A stretch of 64,000 bases of DNA from Gibbula magus (lineage: Eukaryota; Mollusca; Gastropoda; Trochida; Trochidae), in contig OW388302.1 of the NCBI GenBank assembly GCA_936450465.1, positions 63,959,826-64,023,825 of the forward strand. The letters are read 5' to 3'. Shown here piece after piece: positions 34,083 to 44,900 of this stretch. The number at the start of each line of letters is the position of its first letter. Position 1 is the first letter of the stretch. Under the pieces are notes generated by a model that saw only the letters and a program-made list of their open reading frames with translations, had not been told where the DNA came from and did not search any database. Both the position numbers and the translations under genes were made by a program.

Positions 34083-37000
34083 GGCTTTTAATATTATATT
34101 TTATCCTCGCATTTATGGCGATTCCCCAGTGGAATTGTCGAGGCTTTAGGGTCAATTTTAACGAATTGGGCTTGCTAGCCCAAAAGTACAATCCCCAAGC
34201 TATATGCCTTCAAGAAACTCATTTTAAAGAATCTGATCAAGTTGCAATGAGACCATTCACTTTTTACAATTCTTTCTCCCCTTCTGCTGATAGGGCAAAA
34301 GGGAGTGCATCAATTTTAATACGTGATGGAATTATCCACAGAGTAATTCCATTAACAACACAATTACAAGCTGTAGCTGTCAGCTTATCCTTATTTAAAA
34401 CTTTAACTCTCTGTTCTTTATATATTCCACCATCTCAAGATCTTACTATCAAAGATCTTGATCAACTTGTTACCCAATTACCTAAACCTTTTATTATCAT
34501 GGGTGACTTCAACGGTCACAATCCCCTCTAGGGTAGTAATACTCTAGACTCTAGGGGTAAAATACTCGAAAGTTTCCTCACCCAAAATGATTTATGTCTA
34601 TTCAATGATGGTTCAAACACATATCTACATCCTGCTACAGGATCATATACAGCTATAGATTTATCAGTAACTGATGCATCCCTTTTACATGACTTTTCAT
34701 GGTCAGTCCATGAGGATACATGTGGGAGCGACCACTTCCCCATTGTATTAGAACCCTCATCACCTATTCCTGAGGAGCACAATCCTCGTTGGAAATTTTC
34801 CAAGGCTGATTGGGGTACATTTTCTACCCTCTGCCGTGAACATATTATATATGATGAAATAATCAATGCAACTGATCCTGTTGAGGCCTTTTCTAAAGGT
34901 CTAATTGATATAGCAACTGAAACTATTCCTAAAACCTCAGCAAATCCACGCATTCACAAGCCATGGTTTAATGAAACCTGCGATACTGCCATTAAGGCAC
35001 GTAAAAAAGCTGAACGCAAGCTCAGTAAACGACCTACAAGAATTAACTTAGATAACTGTCGCAAGGTACGAGCTAAAGCTCGACGGACAGTCAACCAACA
35101 AAAACGCGAATCTTGGAGAGGCTATGTCTCTAAGATCAATTCCAGAACACCTATCAGCAAAGTCTGGAATATGATTAGTAGAATTAAAGGTAAAGGTTCC
35201 AAATCTACAATAAAACATCTTAAGGTCAATGATGACCTTCTTACATCAAAATCTGACATTGCCAATAAGTTGGCTGAAACAATCTCTAAAAATTCTTCAT
35301 CTGCAAATTATGTCCCTGCTTTTCAAAAGTACAAAAGGTACAGGAAAAACGACCACTTAATTTCAAATCTGACAATGGAGAAGATTATAATGAACACTTC
35401 TCCTTGTCAGAGCTGAAAACTGCACTTTCTAAAGCTCATGATACAGCAACTGGCCCTGATGAAATCCATTATCAGCTTTTAAAACATTTACCGGAACCTT
35501 GCCTTGAGGTTCTACTTCATGTATTTAATCATATATGGGAAACAGGTGAATTTCCATCTTGTTGGCACAATGCTACTATTGTGCCTATCCCAAAACCTGG
35601 GAAGGATCATACAGACCCTTCCAACTACCGTCCTATAGCCTTAACAAGTTGTGTATGTAAAACTATGGAACGGATGATCAATGATCGTCTAGTTTGGTAC
35701 TTGGAAACTAATAAATTACTTACTGATATTCAATGTGGTTTCCGCAAACAACGCAGTACCACTGATCATCTTGTTCGTTTAGAATCATTTATTCGTGATG
35801 CATTTATTAACAAACAACATGCTGTGTCTATCTTTTTCGATTTAGAAAAAGCTTACGACACTACATGGAAGCATGGCATCCTAAAAGATTTATTTGAATT
35901 TGGCTTGCGAGGTCATATGCCTCATTTTATTTCCAATTTTTTACATGATCGCCAATTTAAAGTGCGCGTGGGTTCCACTCTTTCTGATTTCTTTGATCAA
36001 GAAATGGGTGTCCCACAAGGTAGCATTTTATCTGTCACATTATTTAGCATTAAAATCAACAGCTTGGCTAAAGTCTTAAATGATCATACAGATGGTTCAC
36101 TTTTTGTGGACGATTTTGGAGTTTCCTGCAGAGGCAAAAATATGCCATCAATCGAGCACCAATTGCAACTCTGCCTCAATAAAATCCATCAATGGTCGTT
36201 GGAAAACGGCTTCAAATTTTCCAAAGCTAAAACATCTTGTGTGCATTTTTGCAATATGCGCAAAATGCACAAAGATCCAGAATTATTCCTTGATAAAACT
36301 CCAATTAAAGTCGTTCCTGAGGCCAAGTTTCTTGGTCTCACATTTGATAGTAAATTATCATTTATCCCACATATTAAACACCTAAAAGCTAAATGCTTGA
36401 AGGCATTAGACCTTTTAAAGGTTGTATCAAATAATAAATGGGGTGGAGATGAAGAAACTCTTCTTCATCTCTATCGATCACTCATCCGCTCCAAACTTGA
36501 TTATGGTTCCATAATATATGGATCTGCTCGCCCCTCTTATATTAAAATGCTAGACACAATCCATCACCAGGGTCTCAGGCTTTGTCTTGGGGCCTTCAGA
36601 ACTTCACCTGTTGAAAGCCTTTATGTTGATGTTGTTGTTTAAGCTGATGAGCCATCTCTTGAAGATCGGCGCATCAAGCTAGCACTTCAATATATAACTA
36701 AACTTAAAGCCAACCCTTGTAATCCTGCATACAACTGCGTATTCAACCCTGAATACCAGCAGTTGTATAACTCAAAACCTAAAGCAATTCCACCACTCGG
36801 TATCAGACTTCAACAACATGTTGAAGATTGTGATATCGACCTAACAACAATAACAGAGCACGGTCTGCTTGCCACTCCGCCATGGCAGCTGGTGAGGCCC
36901 CGTGTCAACCTCTCTTTATCTACTGATAAAAAATCAAATACAGACCAATTAATATTTCGACAGGCATTTTTTGAACTTCGTAATTTTTTCGCAGATTATA

Positions 37001-37794
37001 AACCAATTTACACTGACGGTTCTAAAGATGGACCCACAGTTGCAGCAGCAACTGTGACTCCTTCAACAACATATGCTACAAGGCTGCATGATGGCAGCAG
37101 CATCTTTACTGCAGAAGCTAAGGCCATCCTTAAGGCCGTCCATCACATTAAAAACTCAACCCCTAATAATTACATTATTTTTTCCGATTCACTTTCTTGC
37201 CTACAAGCAATTAAAAACTGTAAGAGTGATCATCCAATTATCAGGGATATTTTATTACTTCATAATTCGTGTCTCCAATGCGATATCGTCTTCTTCTGGC
37301 TTCCTAGCCATATGGGTATAAGAGGTAATAACAAAGCTGACTCAGCAGCTAAATCAGCATTAAACCTCAAACATATTTCTCCCACTAAAGTTCCATATAC
37401 GGATTCTAAACCTGCTATTAAATCTTACATTAAAGAACGTTGGAAGTCCCAATGGGACCAACAACTTCATAACAAACTTCACACTATTCAACCTCATTTA
37501 GGATACAAATCTCTATCATCTTTTACCCGGCAGGAAGCTTGTGTCCTACGGCGATGTCGTATTGGACACTCTCATCTTACACACTCATATCTTTTAAAGG
37601 GGGAAGATCCCCCAGTATGTATACCCTGTCAGTGTCCTCTCACAATCAAACACATTCTATGTGAGTGTTGGGACACTGCACATATCAGGGAAACTTTTTA
37701 TCCTTCTATTTCAATCAATCAAGTTTTTACTCATTTCGGTGAGCATCGTTTTTTAGATTTTTTAAAGGCTGTACACCTTATTGACAAATTGTGA
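34079..37794 (+). pseudogene. LINE ORF2: AP endonuclease, reverse transcriptase, RNase H (copy 2), three lesions
   Basis: The endonuclease domain opens at IPQWNCRGFRVN, with CLQETH, IIMGDFNGHNPL and SDHFPIVL. The RT follows with SNYRPIALTS, FFDLEKAYDTTW, GVPQGS and the FVDD catalytic box (about 36106). RNase H has YTDGSKDG, AEAKAIL, FSDSLS and SHMGIRGNNKAD, and a C-terminal C-x2-C...H..C motif (CIPCQCPLTIKHILCEC) precedes the stop at 37792-37794. Lesions are TAG at 34529-34531 (Trp expected), a 1-bp deletion near 35331 and a 12-bp insertion carrying TAA at 36640-36642. Each is absent from copy 1, so they arose separately. The protein would nick DNA and copy element RNA, but this copy is inactive. 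Confidence 0.9.
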
Positions 37795-37985
37795 ATTTTA
37801 ACTTTTCATTATCAGCTTTTATTCAACTTGTGATAATATGCTGATGTTTTTGCGGCCTTCGTGCCGTGTTCTGTTTTTCAATTGCAATTTTCTTTTTTAA
37901 ATTAGGCAAATAAATTAAATATCTCGCCGCTAATGGCTGCAATACTGCCGAAGCGGTGTTAAACAATAACTCACTCACTCACTCA
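37795..37985 (+). other. LINE 3' UTR and (ACTC)n tail
   Basis: It ends with CTCGCCGCTAATGGCTGCAA, then TACTGCCGAAGCGGTGTTAA and tetranucleotide ACTC repeats. The GCGG(C/T)GTTAAAC core and the tail are shared with the SINEs in this window. Confidence 0.85.
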
Positions 37986-38351
37986 CTTGTGTCCCGCTCC
38001 AAGCGATCCTGTGACATCTATCTTGTTCTAGACTCCTTGCACTGGTTGAGGATCCAGGAGAGAATCGACTTCAAAGTACTCACTCTCGCCTACCAGTGTG
38101 TAAACTCCACAGCTCCTTCCTACCTATGTGATTTACTTACACCATACACTCCTGCTCGTGCTCTCAGATCCAGTAACCAACACCTACTGGATCCTCCAAC
38201 ATTCAGACTCAAGACATTCGGTGCCCGCTCCTTTGCTTCAGTTGCATCATCTCTTTGGAACCCTCTTCCACTTCACCTCCGTACAGCTCCCTCTCTTCAA
38301 GCCTTCAAGCGCAACCTCAAAACTCATCTCTTCAGCCGCTACAAAAATTGA
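37986..38351 (+). pseudogene. L2/CR1-type LINE ORF2, C-terminal part right of the insertion
   Basis: It continues the frame broken at 32099: SRSKRSCDIYLVLDSLHWLR, QERIDFKVLTLAYQC, APSYLCDLLTPYTPARALRS, SFASVASSLWNPLPLHLR and FKRNLKTHLFSRYKN, then stop. This is the usual C-terminal tail of L2/CR1-type ORF2 proteins. The first 12 bp are the right copy of the target-site duplication. Confidence 0.9.
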
Positions 38352-38484
38352 CTCTCCTATTCTCATCATTTTTAATCATGTGACTTTTGATATGTTTCAG
38401 TTTATATCTCTGTATGCGCATTGAGTATACCCCTTTGTGGTATGGAGTATTGCGCGTTACAAATATCTTCATTATTATTATTAT

Positions 38485-38674
38485 GCTTGATAACGGTATA
38501 ATGATCTATACCGAAACGTCGCTATTGTTCATAAAGAAGTTGATCATCCATAAAATATTTGCCTTCTTTACGTTTGTGAAATTAGAAAATGCATACAAAT
38601 TCAAGTGTAGGTCTCCACGTAACAATATAGAAAAGCGAACAACGTTTGGCGGAATCTATTTATTTCCCCTACGA
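38485..38674. other. Presumed 3' flank/UTR of the LU/Ig gene
   Basis: Short AT-rich stretch between the L2/CR1-type LINE end and the stop codon of the minus-strand Ig exon. No other feature is recognised. Confidence 0.4.
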
Positions 38675-38952
38675 TCAGAGCGACAGATTCCCCGTGTCGG
38701 AATACCTGTTCCCCTGGTAGTAGACGTCGCACGTGTAGGTGCCCACGTCGCTCTGCTCCAGGTCGTGGATGGTGAGGATCCGGGAGAGGTCGGTGATCGT
38801 CTGGTTGTAGATCGTCTGGCCAGGAGCTCCGGAGAAGGTCCACACCATCCTGATGCTGCTGAGCGTCGGGTCGTCGTGGTTGAAGGTGCAGTTGAAATCT
38901 GCTTCCTGTCCAAACGATCCGGTGTATGTACTTGGAGAAACGACCGTATTGT
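38675..38952 (-). CDS. Ig-domain terminal exon of the LU/Ig gene
   Basis: The acceptor is TCTACATTGCAG ending at 38953, and the exon enters in phase 1. It encodes 91 residues with the Ig hallmarks: Cys in ADFNC, Trp in MVW sixteen residues later, and DVGTYTC closing the disulfide. Sequons NCT and NQT suggest glycosylation. The stop TGA (38677-38675) comes 17 residues after the second Cys. The first ~25 bases of the exon and its acceptor are part of a 75-bp tandem repeat. Confidence 0.75.
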
Positions 38953-41900
38953 CTGCAATGTAGATAGTATTGGATTTTAAAAAACCCAGTAAAGTTGATA
39001 TCAGCACTTGGAGAAACGACCGTATTGTCTGCAATGTAGATATTTTTAATTTTACAAACCCAGTTAAGTTGATATCAGCACTTGGAGGAACGACGGTATC
39101 GTCTGCAATGTAGATATTATTAAATTTTACAAACCAAGTTAAGTTGATATCAGCACTTGGAGAAACGACGATATCTGCAATGTAGATTTATTGAGGACAT
39201 GCCCAAAAAATTCAAAGCGTTTTGGTCTGCTCTCCTATACTGGTTAAATTGTTCAAAGTAATTCATATCATCGATGGAATGGAATTATCGTAAAACCGCC
39301 ATCTTGTTTTCAGACATGGACGGGCGGATGCAAATGATATTGGCCTTCTTTCACTTATTTAAGTGATATCACTTTAGAACCACGCCTCTAAATTTTAACA
39401 AATATGGCGAGCGACAAAGTATTTGTCTCGAAGATTTTTTTACAGCTTACCAGACAGGTAATTTTACAAACGGATATCCCAAGCACATCCTACATGTACT
39501 CAACTATCTCGAATATCTGCCGAAACACATTGTCAGAAAGTCGAAAATGTGGCAACGTACATGTATATTGCGGGGTTGTAGTGGCCGGGGTGGTGGTCGA
39601 TACGGTGGTACTTTCTGTTGACATGGTTGAAGTTGTTATTGGTGCAACGGAGGGTCCCATAGGAGTTTCACCAGTGATTCCAAGTTGCCTCGAGCAGAAC
39701 TGGTTGTTGCAGTTTTCCCTTGTATTGCAACAAGCTCGACAATTGGTAGCCCGTTTACCATACGGAAGGTGGTGGCCGGCACTGATACATGCCTGTGAAC
39801 AAAAAGAAAAAAAAGTCACCGATTAAAAAATTTGCGATCTGTATATTCTGTATTCCAGTAACAAGGATGTCGACTGTTTATTTCTCTGTGTGGTGTTGAC
39901 AGGATAGGGCGACTGGCTTCACAGCTCATGTATTTCGTTATAAGATCAACTAGTGCATTAATTTAATCCCAGCAAACATGACTGTACTGGGCCAGGCAAA
40001 TTCCTCTGAACACGTAACCGTTTATGATATTCAAATTCAAAGAGGTCTAACAATCTTTTGGCGTTCAGTTTACTAGGTGTATTCTACGTGGGAGATAATG
40101 TGACAACAATACGCTTCCGTATGAACATACTTAGTGATATATCCGACGTAGGAGATAATGTGACAACAATACGTATACACATATTAGGTTCACCCTACTG
40201 AAGAGATACTATGACACTAACGTGCATATACTAGGTGTATTCTACGTAGGCGACACTATGACAATAATACTCTCCATATATAAAATTCTTCAAAGGTATT
40301 TAGAAGTTGGTACAGTAATGAGACAAATGTTATGGATAACAACTTCTTTATTTGTTTCACACGACGTTTCTGGGCTACTTCTTGCCCCTTCTTCAGGTGG
40401 ATACTGAACATAGTTTTTGGTACATTATATTTAAGTAGATGAACATGAGGCCAGAGAAGCAATTGTTTTAAATTTATAATTTATTATTTTAAAGGAGCAG
40501 TAGCACGTTTTTTCGCTGAAATAAGTCGACGAAATGTATTTGAAAAATAATTTACCAATAGTAAAACACCCTTCTCTCTTCGGAAAATCAAGTTGCAAAT
40601 GAGTGTACATGGTTCCGTAAAGCCATGGGAATCATTTTTGTCATTCTAAATAATAAACTGTGTTCACAATAAAATGGCCGCCATGCAATTTTGGCGTTAC
40701 ACGCAGCATCGTTATTACCACTACGGATAGTTGAAAAATTTGAGAAAAAAAACGTGCTACTGCCCTTTAAAGTGCAGTGATAATCATAGTGATAAATGCA
40801 GAATACATTAAACAAGAAGATATTTTAAAAGGTATAATATCAAAGAAAACAACTTGCGTCTATTGGAAAACACCCCATGGTAAAGAGCTGTCCGCTCGCA
40901 TTTTCGGTCGCATCAACGGTATAACAAGCCTGCATAAGAAATACAAACATTAAAAAAGATTGTTTTTGTGAGGACGAATGTATATCTATCACCCGAAACT
41001 GCATTCCACAGGAGATATCGCTTGTGTGAGATATGTCAAGATATATGTCCTAGGAGATAGTGTTTCGACAGTAGATTTTAAACAATGCTCTGCCATCGTC
41101 AACTTCGTGACATCACAATGCTTTTACATCATCGAGTAAGGACATCACAATTCTATGACGTCATACACTTGATAACGTCATATTGATATTGACTCCAACC
41201 CGAGTCCGTCCAAAAGCCGTATTGACTTCAGTGACGTCAGACGTTTGTTGCATGACTTCGTCCTTGGTGGATATTGTTATATCGGGTCCATAATATAATG
41301 TTATTAACTAAGTATTTCCGTATTGGCCCAGTTACAGGTCCGAGATCCGTTGTATTGATCCGAGACGAGACGAAGTCGAGGCCCAATACAACGGACCGAG
41401 GACATGTCACTCGGCAAATACGGAAATACTTAATTAATGAAAATTTTATTAATTGACCTCTTTTCATTCTATTTGCACAACACTAAACATCTCATTTTTT
41501 GTTGAAATAATAATTAAAATCAAGATTGGTGAACAGATATCATGGGTCAACGCTCTGAAGCTTCGGGCTTTCACCAGATGTGCGACTGCGCATGCTCAGA
41601 CTCGTATTGGCCTAGCTTGTCTCGTATTGGCCAAGTTTGTCTCGTATTGGCCCGGTTTGTCCGTATTGGCCCAGTTGTCGAATGATATAATCAGAGCGTT
41701 AATTCCGTATACGTGCCATAACATTTATAATTAATTAAAAAAATAGGTCATTACTTCATCACTAGTCTATAAATAAATACTGTCGACGATCATGCGATTT
41801 TGTCCTTCTGTTTCTGTATTTATAATATAATAAAACAATTAGGGACTGGAGAATTCGTCATTGATCAATAGAGTTCTTAGGTAAAAAATAGAGGATATAC

Positions 41901-44900
41901 TATGAGTGTCTATTTCATACTATGCTTTAACACGAGTCCCTTTATATGAAAATGAACTTAAATCCACTGTCAAACATCCGCTGGCGACCCGCCGTAATAG
42001 ACGAAGCGTGATGTCGTAGCAATGTTTAATGACAAAGTGACATTTGCCAAAGGCATCATATGAAAAATATGAACCTCGAATGATTGCCCTCGTATGTAAT
42101 AACATTCTGATTAAAATCGACCTACCTCAGAGGAATAACAATTGCAAAATAATGCATCTACCGGGATACGAACAGGTTCTTTAGATTCCTTGCCACAGCG
42201 TCTGAGAGCAACCCGTATAGGCGCGTGCTCCTAACCAGTTTAGCGCAGACAAAACCAAGTCGAATAGCTGACCAATCAGATCACATTTTTAAACGGTCGC
42301 AATATTGAAAACGTTCTGAACAGACAAAAGGATAGCTGATTGGAGTTTGCTCCTAGCTTCTCGCACCAAAATGAGGTTGGTTTGGATGGTTAACTGAATT
42401 GCGTCAGAACATGCCAGCCTACGGGCTGTTATCAGACGGTTGTGTCAGGAAACATCTGAACGATATGAGTTCGTACCCCGTTAGAGGCGCTATTTTGCAA
42501 TTTTAATTCATCGGAAACTGTCAATTTTAATCATATTGAGGTAATAAAAACAGGTATTGACCTCATCACCAGTCTATAATTGTAGAGTATAATATATCAA
42601 ACAGAGGTTCCCCTCTGATAGATACATACCTGGGTGCTGTTACACTCCATGGTCGTGTAACAAAAGAAGGGATCCGCAACAGCAGCGCAACTGTAGCAGT
42701 GACGTCTGTGATACTGGGGGTCTGAAACAAGGACAGTATAACTGTAGCAGTGACGTCTGTGATACTGGGGGTCTGAAACAAGGACGGTATAACTGTAACA
42801 GTGACGTCTGTGATACTGGGGGTCTGAAACAAGGACGGTATAACTGTAGCAGTGACGTCTGTGATACTGGGGGTCTGAAACAAGGACAGTATAACTGTAG
42901 CAGTGACGTCTGTGATACTGGGGGTCTGAAACAAGGACGGTATAACTGTAGCAGTGACGTCTGTGATACTGGGGGTCTGAAACAAAGACAGTATAACTGT
43001 AGCAGTGACGTCTATGATACTGGGGGTCTGAAACAAGGACGGTATAACTGTAGCAGTGACGTCTGGATACTGGGGGTCTGAAGCAAGGACAGTATAACTG
43101 TAGCAGTGACGTCTGTGATACTGGGGGTCTGAAGCAAGGACGGTATAACTGTAGCAGTGACGTCTGTGATACTGGGGGTCTGAAACAAGGACAGTATAAC
43201 TGTAGCAGTGACGTCTGTGATACTGGGGGTCTGAAACAAGGACGGTATAACTGTAGCAGTGACGTCTGTGATACTGGGGGTCTGAAATAAGGACAGTATA
43301 ACTGTAGCAGTGACGTCTGTGATACTGGGGGTCTGAAACAAGGACAGTATAACTGTAGCAGTGACGTCTGGATACTGGGGGTCTGAAGCAAGGACGGTAT
43401 AACTGTAGCAGTGACGTCTGTGATACTGGGGGTCTGAAACAAGGACGGTATATCTGTAGCAGTGACGTCTGTGATACTGGGGGTCTGAAACAAGGACGGT
43501 ATAACTGTAGCAGTGACGTCTGGATACTGGGGGTCTGAAACAAGGACAGTATAATGGAGCAGTGACGTCTGTGATACTGGGGGTCTGAAACAAGGACGGT
43601 ATAACTGTAGCGGTGACGTCTGTGATACTGGGGGTCTGAAACAAGGACAGTATAACTGTAGCAGTGACGTCTGTGATACTGGGGGTCTGAAACAAGGACA
43701 GTATAAGTGTAGCAGTGACGTCTGTGATACTGGGGGTCTGAAACAAGGACAGTATAACTGTAGCAGTGACGTCTGTGATACTGGGGGTCTGAAACAAGGA
43801 CAGTATAACTGTAGCAGTGACGTCTGTGATACTGGGGGTCTGAAACAAGGACAGTATAACTGTAGCAGTGACGTCTGTGATACTGGGGGTCTGAAACAAG
43901 GACGGTATAACTGTAGCAGTGACGTCTGTGATACTGGGGGTCTGAAACAAGGACAGTATAAGTGTAGCAGTGACGTCTGTGATACTGGGGGTCTGAAACA
44001 AGGACAGTATAACTGTAGCAGTGACGTCTGTGATACTGGGGGTCTGAAACAAGGACAGTATAACTGTAGCAGTGACGTCTGTGATACTAGGGGTCTGAAA
44101 CAAGGACAGTATAACTGTAGCAGTGACGTCTGTGATACTGGGAGTCTGAAACAAGGACAGTATATCTGTAGCAGTGACGTCTGTGATACTGGGGGTCTGA
44201 AACAAGGACGGTATAACTGTAGCAGTGACGTCTGTGATACTGGGGATCTGAAACAAGGACGGTATAACTGTAGCAGTGACGTCTGTGATACTGGGGATCT
44301 GAAACAAGGACGGTATATCTGTAGCAGTGACGTCTGTGATACTGGGGGTCTGAAACAAGGACGGTATAACTGTAGCAGTGACGTCTGTGATACTGGGGGT
44401 CTGAAACAAGGACAGTATATCTGTAGCAGTGACGTCTGTGATACTGGGGGTCTGAAACAAAGACAGTATAACTGTAGCAGTGACGTCTGTGATACTGGGG
44501 GTCTGAAACAAGGACGGTATAACTGTAGCAGTGACGTCTGTGATACTGGGGGTCTGAAACAAGGACGGTATATCTGTAGCAGTGACGTCTGTGATACTGG
44601 GGGTCTGAAACAAGGACGGTATTACTGTAGCAGTGACGTCTGTGATACTGGGGGTCTGAAACAAGGACGGTATAACTGTAGCAGTGACGTCTGTGATACT
44701 GGGGGTCTGAAACAAGGACAGTATAACTGTAGCAGTGACGTCTGTGATACTGGGGGTCTGAAACAAGGACGGTATAACTGTAGCAGTGACGTCTGTGATA
44801 CTGTGGGTCTGAAACAAGGACGGTATAACTGTAGCAGTGACGTCTGTGATACTGGGGGTCTGAAACAAGGACAGTATAACTGTAGCAGTGACGTCTGTGA

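Larger units (their letters stand above)
32100..37985 (+). mobile_element. Full-length I/Nimb-type LINE (copy 2), 5.9 kb
   Basis: It is flanked by a perfect 12-bp duplication. The order is 5' UTR from 32100 (CCCGTGGGGTGCCCGGGTTA, then GCTTGTCGTAAGAGGCGACT), ORF1 (32547-34082), ORF2 (34079-37794, broken), and a 3' UTR ending GCCGAAGCGGTGTTAAAC plus AATAACTCACTCACTCACTC. Full length with intact ends suggests fairly recent insertion, although ORF2 has decayed. Confidence 0.92.
30601..38484 (+). mobile_element. L2/CR1-type LINE split by an inserted I/Nimb-type LINE
   Basis: The parts are about 30601-32099 and 37986-38484. The coding frame of the left part stops at RLVSR and resumes after the insertion as SRSKRSCDIYLVLDSLHWL. 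The 3' end is GCGCGTTACAAATATC followed by (ATT)n, a common L2/CR1-type ending. The 5' end is truncated, close to the TA tract. Confidence 0.88.
39793..42629. other. Intron of the LU/Ig gene with MITE, foldback and CRE-like cluster
   Basis: Contents are three loose copies of a TACGT(A/G)GG(A/C)GA repeat at 40075-40270, a TTAA MITE (40493-40766), consensus TGACGTCA sites at 41156-41163 and 41232-41239, a foldback at 41302-41437, and a 20-bp x 4 repeat at 41601-41679. No further exon was recognised. Confidence 0.55.

Noticed and set aside
38387..38980. 197-residue plus-strand frame
   Set aside because: It overlaps the Ig exon on the opposite strand and the L2/CR1-type LINE 3' end, and has no recognisable domain. 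It is a shadow of the minus-strand exon.
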